This document shows positions 1 to 7,173 of a DNA stretch of 37,141 nt, piece by piece. Each line of letters begins with the position of its first letter. Within the stretch, counting starts at the first letter, position 1. The stretch spans positions 1-37,141 of IMG/VR virus record IMGVR_UViG_3300028840_000998. One strand, written 5' to 3'. This DNA comes from a virus. The position numbers and the translations under genes were made by a program. The notes under the pieces are model-generated. The model had not been told where the DNA came from and made no database searches. It worked only from the letters and a program-made list of their open reading frames with translations.

Positions 1-10
1 GGTGGGGGGT
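1..10. repeat. Left terminal 10-bp direct repeat (putative cos end)
   Basis: The sequence GGTGGGGGGT is repeated exactly as the last ten bases of the window (37132-37141). With a GpA-type terminase just downstream, the simplest reading is a ten-base cohesive end, filled in and therefore present at both termini. A circular contig with a short overlap would look the same, so the chemistry of the end is inferred. Confidence 0.65.
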
Positions 11-28
11 GTAATTTTTTTATTACAC
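9..28. other. Hairpin at left terminus
   Basis: GTGTAAT (9-15) and ATTACAC (22-28) form a perfect 7-bp inverted repeat around six T. It touches the terminal repeat. A role in terminase recognition is inferred from position only. It is not a typical terminator, because no T run follows the stem. Confidence 0.5.
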
Positions 29-141
29 AACATGTAGTGACCACCCCTGCCACCACCAAAATCACACCAGATGTTGTGGCTGTGTCTTGGGTGCCACAGT
101 GGTCAAAAACAGAGAGGCAGGTTGGCCAGTGAAAGTCTCAA

Positions 142-153
142 AACACATGTGTT
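142..153. other. Perfect 12-bp palindrome in the packaging-end leader
   Basis: AACACATGTGTT is a perfect palindrome 130 bp inside the left end and 145 bp upstream of the small terminase gene. In lambda the terminase and IHF binding sites (cosB) lie between cos and Nu1, so a binding site for the small terminase is possible. No second copy was noticed nearby. Confidence 0.35.
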
Positions 154-332
154 GCAGGACAGCCTTGGTCACAGGCAACCACCTGGTTGAGAGGTGCACA
201 GTTGATGATGATGAGCCAGGTGCTTGCCTCATGGCCAAATCATGGGCGGACTGCAAATGGGGCATCACAATCACTGCAGACATGAAAGGCAGAAAGAATG
301 GCAGCCACCTATATGGTCAAGAGTCAACGTGA
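147..332 (+). CDS. Possible small Cys-containing protein, unrecognised
   Basis: This frame is open from position 15 and uses codons typical of the phage. The first ATG is at 147 and would give 61 residues with four Cys and a DDDE stretch (MCCRTALVTGNH near the start). There is no convincing ribosome binding site. It overlaps the start of the small terminase gene by 35 bp, which is long for this genome, and it covers the region where packaging sites are expected. No family was recognised. It may simply be leader DNA with an open frame. Confidence 0.22.
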   Translation: MCCRTALVTGNHLVERCTVDDDEPGACLMAKSWADCKWGITITADMKGRKNGSHLYGQEST

Positions 333-768
333 GGTGTCTGATTTCTTTGGTGTCTCACGCTCTGCAGTCAAGGGTTGGCTTGAGGAGGGTGCACCACGCA
401 AGAAACAGGGCAAGGCTTGGCAGTATGACCTGGCTGGCATTGCAAGGTGGCGTATTGAAAGAGCCCAACAGCATGCCACCAGTGCAGCTGTCAGTGAGTG
501 GCGTGACAGGTCACAAGAATACAATGCAAAGCTCAAAGAGCTTGACCTCTTGCAGAGGCAGGGTGAGCTGATGCCCACTGCAGAGATTGTGCATGATATG
601 CGTGAGCTGTATGTTGAGGTCAGGACTGCACTGATGGCTGGCAAGAATGACATGCCCACTGATGTGCAGGACCAATATGAGCAAACCATCAGAGATGCAT
701 TGGCCAGGCTGGTCAGTGACCTTGATGCAAGGGTTGAGACCCTTGAGAGAAAGAGAGGCAAGAAATGA
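298..768 (+). CDS. Terminase small subunit (Nu1-like)
   Basis: Protein of 156 residues. The N-terminal third (about 7-55) reads as a winged helix-turn-helix of the phage DNA-packaging Nu1 type: VKSQREVSDFFGVSRSAVKG followed by WLEEGAP, then a basic stretch and a tryptophan. The remainder is charged and helical, as expected for the part that joins the large subunit. It would recognise the packaging site close to the left end and recruit the large subunit. AAAGG at 283-287 suits ATG 298; ATG 313 is a possible inner start. The stop overlaps the next ATG (ATGA). The family is supported by the fold pattern and by position immediately upstream of a GpA-type large terminase. Confidence 0.85.
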   Translation: MAATYMVKSQREVSDFFGVSRSAVKGWLEEGAPRKKQGKAWQYDLAGIARWRIERAQQHATSAAVSEWRDRSQEYNAKLKELDLLQRQGELMPTAEIVHDMRELYVEVRTALMAGKNDMPTDVQDQYEQTIRDALARLVSDLDARVETLERKRGKK

Positions 769-1169
769 GAGTGGTGCTGTTGGAAGAGTGCCCCATCTGT
801 ACTGACAACCTGCAGTGCAACGTGGTGGTTGGCAACCTTGGCTCACTGCATGCAAGCTGTGACCCTGTCAATGAGATATACCTGCAGTGGGGCACAGGCA
901 ACCCACCACCACCACCCACTGCCATCACAAAGGATTTCACTGTTGACTGCCCATGGTGTGAGCAAGAGCTTGCATGCAAGGTGGTCATTGCCTTTGTGGT
1001 CTGTGATGACCCTGATGCCCTTGAGATTGGTTTGACTGTACAGCCAGAGGAAGAGGAAGGATACAGGTGCAGCAACTGCAGCAAAGACACTGCCATCTTG
1101 CATGGCTCAAGGTCTGTCTGCCTTGAGTGTTTCACTGCCAAGCATGAGGTTGACACAGCACTCTCATGA
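765..1169 (+). CDS. Zinc-knuckle protein between terminase subunits, unknown
   Basis: Protein of 134 residues, not recognised as a family. It carries four CxxC pairs (C9/C12, C62/C65, C102/C105, C119/C122), enough for two zinc sites, with a proline run near 47-51. The second and last pairs read CPWC and CLEC, a zinc-ribbon look. It overlaps both neighbours by four bases (ATGA), so it is translationally coupled between the two terminase genes. That position is unusual, since these subunits are normally adjacent. A role in packaging is inferred from position alone. It could also be an unrelated small regulator of late genes. Confidence 0.75.
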   Translation: MRVVLLEECPICTDNLQCNVVVGNLGSLHASCDPVNEIYLQWGTGNPPPPPTAITKDFTVDCPWCEQELACKVVIAFVVCDDPDALEIGLTVQPEEEEGYRCSNCSKDTAILHGSRSVCLECFTAKHEVDTALS

Positions 1170-3034
1170 GCACTGCAAAGCGTTTGCCACTGTGGGCCAA
1201 GGTGTATGACTGCCTGATGCCACCACCCAAGATGAGCTGTGCTGATTGGGCCAGGGCATACAGGGTGCTTGACCGGAGGTGGTCAAGGTACCCTGGCCCT
1301 TGGCAGTCATCACGCACCCCATATCTTGATGGCCCCATGCAGGCTTTCAGCTCACCCACTGTGAGAAAGGTGACACTGTGTACACCAACACAGATGGGCA
1401 AGACAGAGGCCATGCTCAACATGCTTGGGTATGCCATTGCCATTGACCCTGGCACAGGCATGTGGGTGCAGGCCAGAGGTGCAGATAGCAGACGCACCCT
1501 CAACAGGCTCAAGGCCCTCTCATCATCAACACCTGAGGTGAGCCAAGAGCGTGACAGAAATGAGAGGCATGACCAGACTTTGTGGGTGTGTCAGTACCGA
1601 AACATGGCACTCTGGCTTGCATCCTCACGCTCACCTGCATCACTGGCACAGGTGCCATGCAGGTATGTGTGGTGTGATGAGGTTGACAAATGGCAGAGGT
1701 GGTCTGGTGAGGAGAGTGACCCTGTTGAGCTGGCTGCAAGACGTACTGACTCATACAGTGGCATTGAGTGCGTGGTGCTCTGCAGCACACCCACCACAGA
1801 GGATGGTTTCATCTGGCAGAGCCTTGAGGGCAGCCACAGGTTGGCTTTCTTTGTGCCATGCCCACGCTGTGAGACCTGGCAGCAACTGATATGGGGCAGT
1901 GATGTTGAGCATGGCGTCTGTTGGCCAGGTGGCAGAGGTGCAGACCCTCAAGAGCTTGCTGCCAAGGATTTGGTCAAATACAGGTGCTGTGACTGTGGTG
2001 CCCTGTGGGAGGATTTCACCAGACGGCAGGCAGTCAAGAAAGGTGTGTGGTGTGATGCAGAGCAAGAGCCATCACGCAAGATTGAGCCAGACCCACTGAC
2101 TGCACCTCACCTTGGCTTTCAGTGGTCAAGGTTGTACAGCACCACTCACCACACCCTGGCACAGTTTGTGGGCATGTGGCTTGATGCACAGGGGTACCCT
2201 GAAAAGCTCATGGGGTTTGCCAACAATGTGCTTGCAGAGCCATGGGTTGAGGTGGTTACCCATGCCAAGTGGCATGCCTTGCTTGACAGGTGCAGTGGGT
2301 ACAGGCTTGGTGAGGTGCCTGCATCTGTGCAGCTCATCACATGTGGGGTTGATGTGCATGAGGATGATTTCAGGTTTGCCATACGTGGGTGGGGTCATGG
2401 TGAGGCCAGCTGGCTCATTGCATATGGGTCTCTGCCTTTCACCAGGGGTGCACGTGACTGGCAGAGGTTGGCAGCCACTGTGCTGGTTGAGAGGCAGTCA
2501 GAGGATGGCAGGGTTATCATGCCAAGCCTGTGCCTGGTTGACTCTGGCTTTGTGCCTGAGGAAGTGTATGCATTTGCCAGACAGCATGGGCACGTGGTGA
2601 GGGCCACCAAGGGCACAGAGCAAATTGCATCACCATGGCGACAAAGCAACCTCAAGAGGGTTGGTGGTGTGCTCTGGTTGGTCAAGCCTTCCATCTTCAA
2701 AGAGTACCTGCACACCAGGCTCACGCTTGAGGCAGGCCAGCCAGGTGCCTGGTATTTTCCTGAGGGCACAGGTGATGAGTATTTCAGAGAGCTTTGCAGC
2801 CACAGGAAAGAGAGAGTCACACAGAAACGTACTGGCATAGTCAGATACGAATGGCGCAAGAAACAGGGCAGCCAAGACCACTGGCTTGACTGTGAGATTG
2901 CCAATTGCATTGCAGCCAAGATGTGCAATGTGGCAGCCCTGCCCATGGCCCCACCCGTCAAGAAATCACAGGGCCACCCTGGTGCCAAGGGTGGCAATGA
3001 TTGGATTGGGGCAGGTGACGGGTGGTCTCTTTGA
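1166..3034 (+). CDS. Terminase large subunit (GpA-like ATPase/nuclease)
   Basis: Protein of 622 residues, close to lambda gpA (about 640). It pumps DNA into the prohead and cuts at cos. The ATPase half shows a Walker-A-like PTQMGKTE at 74-81 and a Walker B strand YVWCDEVDKW near 167-176. Two Cys pairs in the middle (CPRC, then CCDC before GALW) match the zinc-like insert common in this family. The nuclease half contains GVDVHEDDFRFAIRGWG and a later LVDSGFVPEEVYAF, both typical of GpA, and ends with a DCEIANCIAA motif. The start ATG overlaps the previous stop. A GpA-type enzyme predicts cohesive ends, which agrees with the short terminal repeat. Confidence 0.95.
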   Translation: MSTAKRLPLWAKVYDCLMPPPKMSCADWARAYRVLDRRWSRYPGPWQSSRTPYLDGPMQAFSSPTVRKVTLCTPTQMGKTEAMLNMLGYAIAIDPGTGMWVQARGADSRRTLNRLKALSSSTPEVSQERDRNERHDQTLWVCQYRNMALWLASSRSPASLAQVPCRYVWCDEVDKWQRWSGEESDPVELAARRTDSYSGIECVVLCSTPTTEDGFIWQSLEGSHRLAFFVPCPRCETWQQLIWGSDVEHGVCWPGGRGADPQELAAKDLVKYRCCDCGALWEDFTRRQAVKKGVWCDAEQEPSRKIEPDPLTAPHLGFQWSRLYSTTHHTLAQFVGMWLDAQGYPEKLMGFANNVLAEPWVEVVTHAKWHALLDRCSGYRLGEVPASVQLITCGVDVHEDDFRFAIRGWGHGEASWLIAYGSLPFTRGARDWQRLAATVLVERQSEDGRVIMPSLCLVDSGFVPEEVYAFARQHGHVVRATKGTEQIASPWRQSNLKRVGGVLWLVKPSIFKEYLHTRLTLEAGQPGAWYFPEGTGDEYFRELCSHRKERVTQKRTGIVRYEWRKKQGSQDHWLDCEIANCIAAKMCNVAALPMAPPVKKSQGHPGAKGGNDWIGAGDGWSL

Positions 3035-3129
3035 CCCTCCCAATCACCCCTGCCTGCCCCAATCTGCCCACCTTAGGCTATCACCCTATACTTTCACCAT
3101 CTGGCCTGATATGCCCTCAGAATGGCCCA

Positions 3130-3154
3130 CAGGCCCTCTCATGGGCTGTTTTTT
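3130..3154 (+). terminator. Intrinsic terminator after terminase genes
   Basis: CAGGCCC and GGGCTG pair around a TCTCAT loop, with one bulged G, and are followed directly by six T (3149-3154). It lies about 100 bp after the large terminase stop and just before a promoter-like element, so it would separate the terminase transcript from the head transcript. The stem is short (six pairs). Confidence 0.6.
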
Positions 3155-3177
3155 CTGTGTCTTTCCTGACACACCTG

Positions 3178-3239
3178 TTGACAAACCCCTCAAAGTGTGT
3201 CAAACATGACACAGATGTTGGGAAACAGGCCACAACCAG
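3178..3239 (+). promoter_or_regulatory. Promoter-like element with operator and shared leader (copy A)
   Basis: A consensus -35, TTGACA (3178-3183), is followed after 18 bases by AAACAT as a weak -10. The inverted repeat TGTGTCA/TGACACA (3196-3213, loop AACA) covers the -10. AACAT (3203-3207) and ATGTT (3215-3219) form a second inverted pair. The block ATGTTGGGAAACAG (3215-3228) recurs exactly at 23846-23859, at the same distance from another TTGACA, and both are followed by CAACCAG. Two copies at the two operon boundaries argue for a real promoter with a common regulator or transcript leader. Confidence 0.6.
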
Positions 3240-3269
3240 TGGGGTGATTGAGAAAGGTGGGCACATCTG

Positions 3270-3485
3270 GTGGCAGCACCAAGCCTGGCAGAGCAACTTG
3301 AGGCAGTTGAGACAGCCATATACAACCTTGTCACCGGTGCCAGGTCATACACCATTGCAGGCAGGACAGTCACCAGGGAAGACCTGACACAGCTGAGAGA
3401 GTGGCGACGTGAGTTAAAGGATGAGGTTGGCCTTGCCACCTCTGGCCCTGCACGCAATTATGCAGGATTCACCAACCCCACCTGA
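3270..3485 (+). CDS. gpW-like head-tail joining protein
   Basis: Protein of 71 residues, about the length of lambda gpW (68). The pattern of an N-terminal helix (LAEQLEAVETAIYNLVTG), a short hairpin (RSYTIAGRTVTREDL) and a second helix (LREWRRELKDEVG) matches gpW and related head-tail joiners. It also lies between large terminase and portal, as gpW does. gpW stabilises DNA in the filled head and prepares the connector for the tail. The start is GTG, 12 bases after AGAAAGG (3251-3257). No in-frame ATG is available near it. Confidence 0.8.
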   Translation: MAAPSLAEQLEAVETAIYNLVTGARSYTIAGRTVTREDLTQLREWRRELKDEVGLATSGPARNYAGFTNPT

Positions 3486-3497
3486 GAGGCAGGCAGC

Positions 3498-5123
3498 ATG
3501 AGGCAGAGACCTGAGGAGAGGCAGCCGAAACCCAACATGATTGCACGTGCCCTTGATGCTTTCATTGGCACGCTCTCACCAAGACGTGGTGCACAGAGGC
3601 TCATGGCCAGGTCAGTTGCTGGTTGGCTTGCTGCAGAGGGTGGGTACAGGTCTGCAAGGCACAACAGACTCAACAGTGAGTGGCACCCCATGGATGGCAG
3701 TGCAGATGATGCCATCCTCAATGACCTGCCCACCCTGAGGGCAAGGTCTCAGGATGCAGTCAGAAACAACAGTGATGCTGCAAGTGCAGTCTCAACCATG
3801 GTCACCAATGTGGTGGCCAATGGCATCAGGCTGCAGTCAAGGGTGAGCATGGCAGATGGGCTGCCTGAGGATGGCATCACTGAGGAGATGGCATCTGCAA
3901 TGCAGAAAGCCTGTGAGGTGGTTTTCTACAGGTGGCAACCATGGGCAGATGCTGCAGGCAGGCTTGATTTCTTTGAGATGCAGGCACAGGTTGAGCGTGC
4001 CATGCTGGTTGATGGTGAGGTCTTGGCCATTCGCCAAATGATTGACATGCCTGGCAGACCATACAAGACTGCAGTTGAGCTGGTTGAGCCTGCAAGGCTT
4101 GGCACACCAATTGACATGATGAGTGACAAGTCAATCAGGGGTGGGGTCAAGATTGGTGAGCATGGTGAGCCCATGGGTTATTGGATAATGAAACCACAGG
4201 CCAATGGCCTGCAGAAAGCCAGCTCTGATGGGTACACATATTATGAGAAAATGGACCCCATGACAGGCATGGCCAATGTGCTGCACCTGTATCATCAGGA
4301 CAGGCCAGGCCAGTCACGTGGGGTGCCCATGCTCTCATCTCAGCTTGATCTGATTGAGCACATTGAGAGGTATGTTGAGGCAGAGGTTGTGGCTGCAAGG
4401 TCTGCAGCCTGCAGTGGCATCATCATCACAACCCCTGACCCATACAGTGCAGCTGCAGGCAATGCCACCATCCTGCAGACTGGCACAGATGGCACTGAGA
4501 GGATAGAAAACCTGCAGCCCAATATGGTGCAGTACCTCATGCCAGGGCAGGACATGAAAACCTTTCAGGTTGACAGACCTGGCACTCAGTTTGAGGGTTT
4601 CCTCTCTGTCATGCAGAGACGTTTTGGCAGTGCATGGGGTCTGCCTGATGCCCTCATCTCAAAGGATTTCTCAAAGGCAAATTACAGCTCAATGAGGGCT
4701 GCCTTGCTGCAGGCATATAGACTCTTTCGGTACAGACAGTCATGGCTCTCACGCAAGTTTTGCCAGCCTGTGTATGAGTGGGTCTTGCAAGAGGCTGCAG
4801 CCATGGGGCAGCTGCCTGTTGATGCAGCCACCTTTGTCAACCATCTTGACATATTCTGTGCAGCCCAATGGGTGCCACCTGGTTGGGAGTGGATTGACCC
4901 TCTCAAAGAGGCCACTGCAGCTGAAAAGAGCATGGGCAACTATCTGTCAAACCTGGTGCAAGAGGCAGCAACCAGGGGTCTCAATTGGGAGCACATACTT
5001 GAGGATGCAGCCAGGGTGATGAGCAAGATGGGTGAGCTTGAGTTGCCCACACCTAAGGTTTTCCAAGGTGGCACCTCAAGCACAGCAACTCAATCAGACA
5101 GCATGCAGCAAGAGGGCCAGTGA
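3498..5123 (+). CDS. Portal protein (lambda gpB family)
   Basis: Protein of 541 residues, near the usual 510-560 of lambda-type portals. It forms the dodecameric ring at the packaging vertex that takes up terminase and later the neck. The N-terminal region has a pattern typical of this family: ARSQDAVRNNSDAASAVSTM followed by a conserved VVANGI segment. The middle contains LHLYHQDRPGQSRGVP, the conserved 'R.gQ.RG.P' portal segment, then GLPDALISKDFSKANYSS and RAALLQAYRLFRYRQSWL, also characteristic. The stop is one base before the next ATG, so the two genes are tightly coupled. Confidence 0.93.
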   Translation: MRQRPEERQPKPNMIARALDAFIGTLSPRRGAQRLMARSVAGWLAAEGGYRSARHNRLNSEWHPMDGSADDAILNDLPTLRARSQDAVRNNSDAASAVSTMVTNVVANGIRLQSRVSMADGLPEDGITEEMASAMQKACEVVFYRWQPWADAAGRLDFFEMQAQVERAMLVDGEVLAIRQMIDMPGRPYKTAVELVEPARLGTPIDMMSDKSIRGGVKIGEHGEPMGYWIMKPQANGLQKASSDGYTYYEKMDPMTGMANVLHLYHQDRPGQSRGVPMLSSQLDLIEHIERYVEAEVVAARSAACSGIIITTPDPYSAAAGNATILQTGTDGTERIENLQPNMVQYLMPGQDMKTFQVDRPGTQFEGFLSVMQRRFGSAWGLPDALISKDFSKANYSSMRAALLQAYRLFRYRQSWLSRKFCQPVYEWVLQEAAAMGQLPVDAATFVNHLDIFCAAQWVPPGWEWIDPLKEATAAEKSMGNYLSNLVQEAATRGLNWEHILEDAARVMSKMGELELPTPKVFQGGTSSTATQSDSMQQEGQ

Positions 5124-5124
5124 G

Positions 5125-6639
5125 ATGCCATTTGAAAATGAGCACAGTGCACGCTTGAGGTCTCCTGATGATTTCAACGCTGATACTTTCAGACGCACTG
5201 AGGGTGGCACCATCTTTGGCAGGGTGGCAGTCCCAGAAACCATTGATGTGATATGGGGCAAGCTCAAGGGTGCTGATGGCCCTGATGACTTCCCTGTGCC
5301 TCAGGCTCTCAGGTTTCCTGTTGACCACTGGACAGCTGCAGAGGCCAGAGATTGGCTTGAGGAAAACCAAGTCACATATATCCTCTTTGAAGAGGCAACC
5401 AACACAGAAACAGGTGATGAGATGAGTGATGATGGCAGACTTGCAACGTACCCTGCAGAGGCTTTTTTGCTGTCAGAGTCAGAGACCAATGTGCATGTGA
5501 TGCTCAAGGATGAGCAAGATATGCCAAGACGGGTGAGAATGGTTGTAAACTCTGGCAAGCCTCATGGGCATGGTGTGTGGGGCAGCATGGTGCTTGACAT
5601 GGCCACAGGCTCTGTTGGCAAACAGAGAAAAAGCATCCTGTGTGAGCACAACCCTTTGCTCATTGCCGGTGCCACAGACAAGCTGGCCATTGAGAATGAT
5701 GGCCAGGTGTATGCAGAGGGCCACCTCACTGACAAGACTGAGATTGGCAGAGAGAGGATGGCCTTGCTGAGTGAGGGCCACCCTTTTGAGGTCTCCTGCT
5801 ACGTGGTACCCAAGAGAGTTGTGAGGCTGTCAGAGCATGAGTCACGTGAGGTCAATGGCAGAGAGGTGCAAGGGCCTCTGCATATCTTTCAGGATTGGAA
5901 AATCAGAGAGGTGTCTCTCTGTGCTTTGGGAGCTGATGAGCGTACCAGTGCGGCTGCACTGTCTCATATACAGGGTGAAATTACATTGCACCTGTGTGGC
6001 ACTGATGAGGATGGCCACACTGTTGACAGAAAGGATGGCGAAAGCATGAAAGGCACAGAATTGGCAGAAGAGGTGCAGGTGCAGGATGAGGAAGAGGAAA
6101 AGCCACAGGACAGTGAGCCCACTGAGGACAGTGCCAACACTGATGTTGAGGATGCTGCAGAAGAGACTGCAGAGGAAACAGCAGAAGAGGTCACAGAAGA
6201 AACTGCAGAGGGTGATGACACCACTGAGGGTGAGGCTGCCACTGAGGAAGAGGCAGAAGAGCCTGCAGCTGATGCAGAGCTGAGTGAGCATCACCCTGCA
6301 GACGTTGAGCGTGCCAGGTGCAGTGCCATCATTGACAAGGCCAATGCCCTTGGCCTGCATGAGCTTGGCAAGACCTGCATTGATGAGGGGTTGACCATTG
6401 AGGCAGCCACCATCAAGCTGCAGGATGCAAGGCTCAAGCAACTTTCTGACAGTGCCCCACCTGCACCAGGGCCAAACAGTGGTGAGGCAGAGGCCACCTC
6501 TGAGGGCACTGAGTTGTCAGAGGAAAGCCTCAAAGAGCAATGGGAGCTGGCAGACGCAAAGACAAAGAAAGCATTTTTCAACACGTTTGAGTATTACCTT
6601 GCCTTTCACAAGGTCAAGGCACAGCGTGAGGATGGCTGA
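5125..6639 (+). CDS. Prohead protease with acidic scaffold region
   Basis: Protein of 504 residues from the ATG one base after the portal stop; an in-frame start further upstream would overlap the portal by 92 bases and is unlikely. Residues about 60-90 (FPVDHWTAAEARDWL) resemble the N-terminus of XkdF-type phage proteases. Residues 165-280 fit an HK97-like protease fold: CEHNPLL with candidate catalytic His175, FEVSCYVV with candidate Ser224, then a REVSLCALGADERTSA strand. From about 340 to 430 the chain is a Glu/Thr/Ala-rich acidic low-complexity stretch, and the C-terminus has a helical 'ERAR..I.....G' segment common in phage protease-scaffold fusions. It would scaffold the prohead and be cleaved at maturation. 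Confidence 0.8.
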   Translation: MPFENEHSARLRSPDDFNADTFRRTEGGTIFGRVAVPETIDVIWGKLKGADGPDDFPVPQALRFPVDHWTAAEARDWLEENQVTYILFEEATNTETGDEMSDDGRLATYPAEAFLLSESETNVHVMLKDEQDMPRRVRMVVNSGKPHGHGVWGSMVLDMATGSVGKQRKSILCEHNPLLIAGATDKLAIENDGQVYAEGHLTDKTEIGRERMALLSEGHPFEVSCYVVPKRVVRLSEHESREVNGREVQGPLHIFQDWKIREVSLCALGADERTSAAALSHIQGEITLHLCGTDEDGHTVDRKDGESMKGTELAEEVQVQDEEEEKPQDSEPTEDSANTDVEDAAEETAEETAEEVTEETAEGDDTTEGEAATEEEAEEPAADAELSEHHPADVERARCSAIIDKANALGLHELGKTCIDEGLTIEAATIKLQDARLKQLSDSAPPAPGPNSGEAEATSEGTELSEESLKEQWELADAKTKKAFFNTFEYYLAFHKVKAQREDG

Positions 6640-6672
6640 GTAACAGGAGAAACCGGGAAACCCGAAAGACTG

Positions 6673-6696
6673 AGAGAAAGGATGGTGCAAGATGGC
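6673..6696 (+). promoter_or_regulatory. Duplicated RBS leader, copy 1
   Basis: The leader AGAGAAAGGATGGTGCA, one variable base, then GATGG occurs here and at 7150-7173, each time with the gene ATG 19 bases from its first base. AGAAAGG pairs with a CCUUUCU 16S tail. An out-of-frame ATG lies 11 bases before the real start. Sharing between the two abundant head proteins suggests selection for high translation. Confidence 0.75.
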
Positions 6697-7114
6697 ACTA
6701 GCAATCAACACCCCAATCAAGGAGAGGATTGGCAAATATCTTGACTTTGCTGTCAAGACTGGCGTGCACATTTTTGCCGGTGCAATGGTGGGCCTTGAGG
6801 CTGCCTCTGGTTTTGCTAGGCCCTTGGTGTCTGGTGATGCAATCCTTGGCCATGCCATGGATGAGTATGACAACACTGGTGGTGCAGATGGTGACCTCAA
6901 AGTACACACCCTGGTGGGTGAGAATGCACTTGGGTACCTGTTGCAGGTGCCAGTTGATGGCGTGGTTGTCACCAGTGGTGGTGATGCTGTATTTGCCTCT
7001 GATGATGCCACACTGTCACTCACTGATGGTGGCACTGACACTGAGGTTGGCAAGGTGGCACAGTACATTGAGGATGACCTTGCAGTTGTGCTCTTTGTGC
7101 CATATTCGTCCTAA
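6692..7114 (+). CDS. Putative head decoration / capsid cement protein
   Basis: Protein of 140 residues directly upstream of the major capsid gene. It is Gly/Asp-rich and predicted mainly beta: FAGAMVGLEAASGFARPLV, then GDAVFASDDATLSLTDG. In lambda order this is the gpD slot, and small beta-rich proteins here usually decorate or cement the shell. The assignment is from position and composition, not from a recognised motif. It shares an almost identical ribosome binding leader with the capsid gene, which fits an abundant virion protein. The stop is TAA. Confidence 0.6.
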   Translation: MALAINTPIKERIGKYLDFAVKTGVHIFAGAMVGLEAASGFARPLVSGDAILGHAMDEYDNTGGADGDLKVHTLVGENALGYLLQVPVDGVVVTSGGDAVFASDDATLSLTDGGTDTEVGKVAQYIEDDLAVVLFVPYSS

Positions 7115-7149
7115 TGACTAAACAGACAACAGAGGGCAGCAAACCAGAC

Positions 7150-7173
7150 AGAGAAAGGATGGTGCACGATGGG
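7150..7173 (+). promoter_or_regulatory. Duplicated RBS leader, copy 2
   Basis: Second copy of the leader described at 6673-6696, with C in place of A at the variable base. It supports ATG 7169 as the capsid start. The similarity ends a few bases upstream of AGAGAAAGG, so only the translation signal, not the gene, is duplicated. Confidence 0.75.

Larger units (their letters stand above)
3035..3269. other. Intergenic control region between terminase and head genes
   Basis: No gene is supported here. The left part (3035-3120) is pyrimidine-rich and shows nothing further. The centre holds the terminator (3130-3154) and the right part a promoter-like element with inverted repeats (3178-3239). AGAAAGG at 3251-3257 serves the next gene. 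Confidence 0.7.

Noticed and set aside
2112-2600. + strand open frame of 162 codons
   Set aside because: It lies entirely inside the large terminase gene in another frame, with Cys/Trp/Leu-rich shadow composition.
5032-5124. Longer start for the protease gene at 5032
   Set aside because: It would overlap the portal by 92 bases. ATG 5125 lies one base after the portal stop, in line with the coupling style of this genome.
6060-6260. Tandem repeat in the protease gene
   Set aside because: The DNA is a Glu/Ala/Thr-rich low-complexity scaffold region without exact repeat units.
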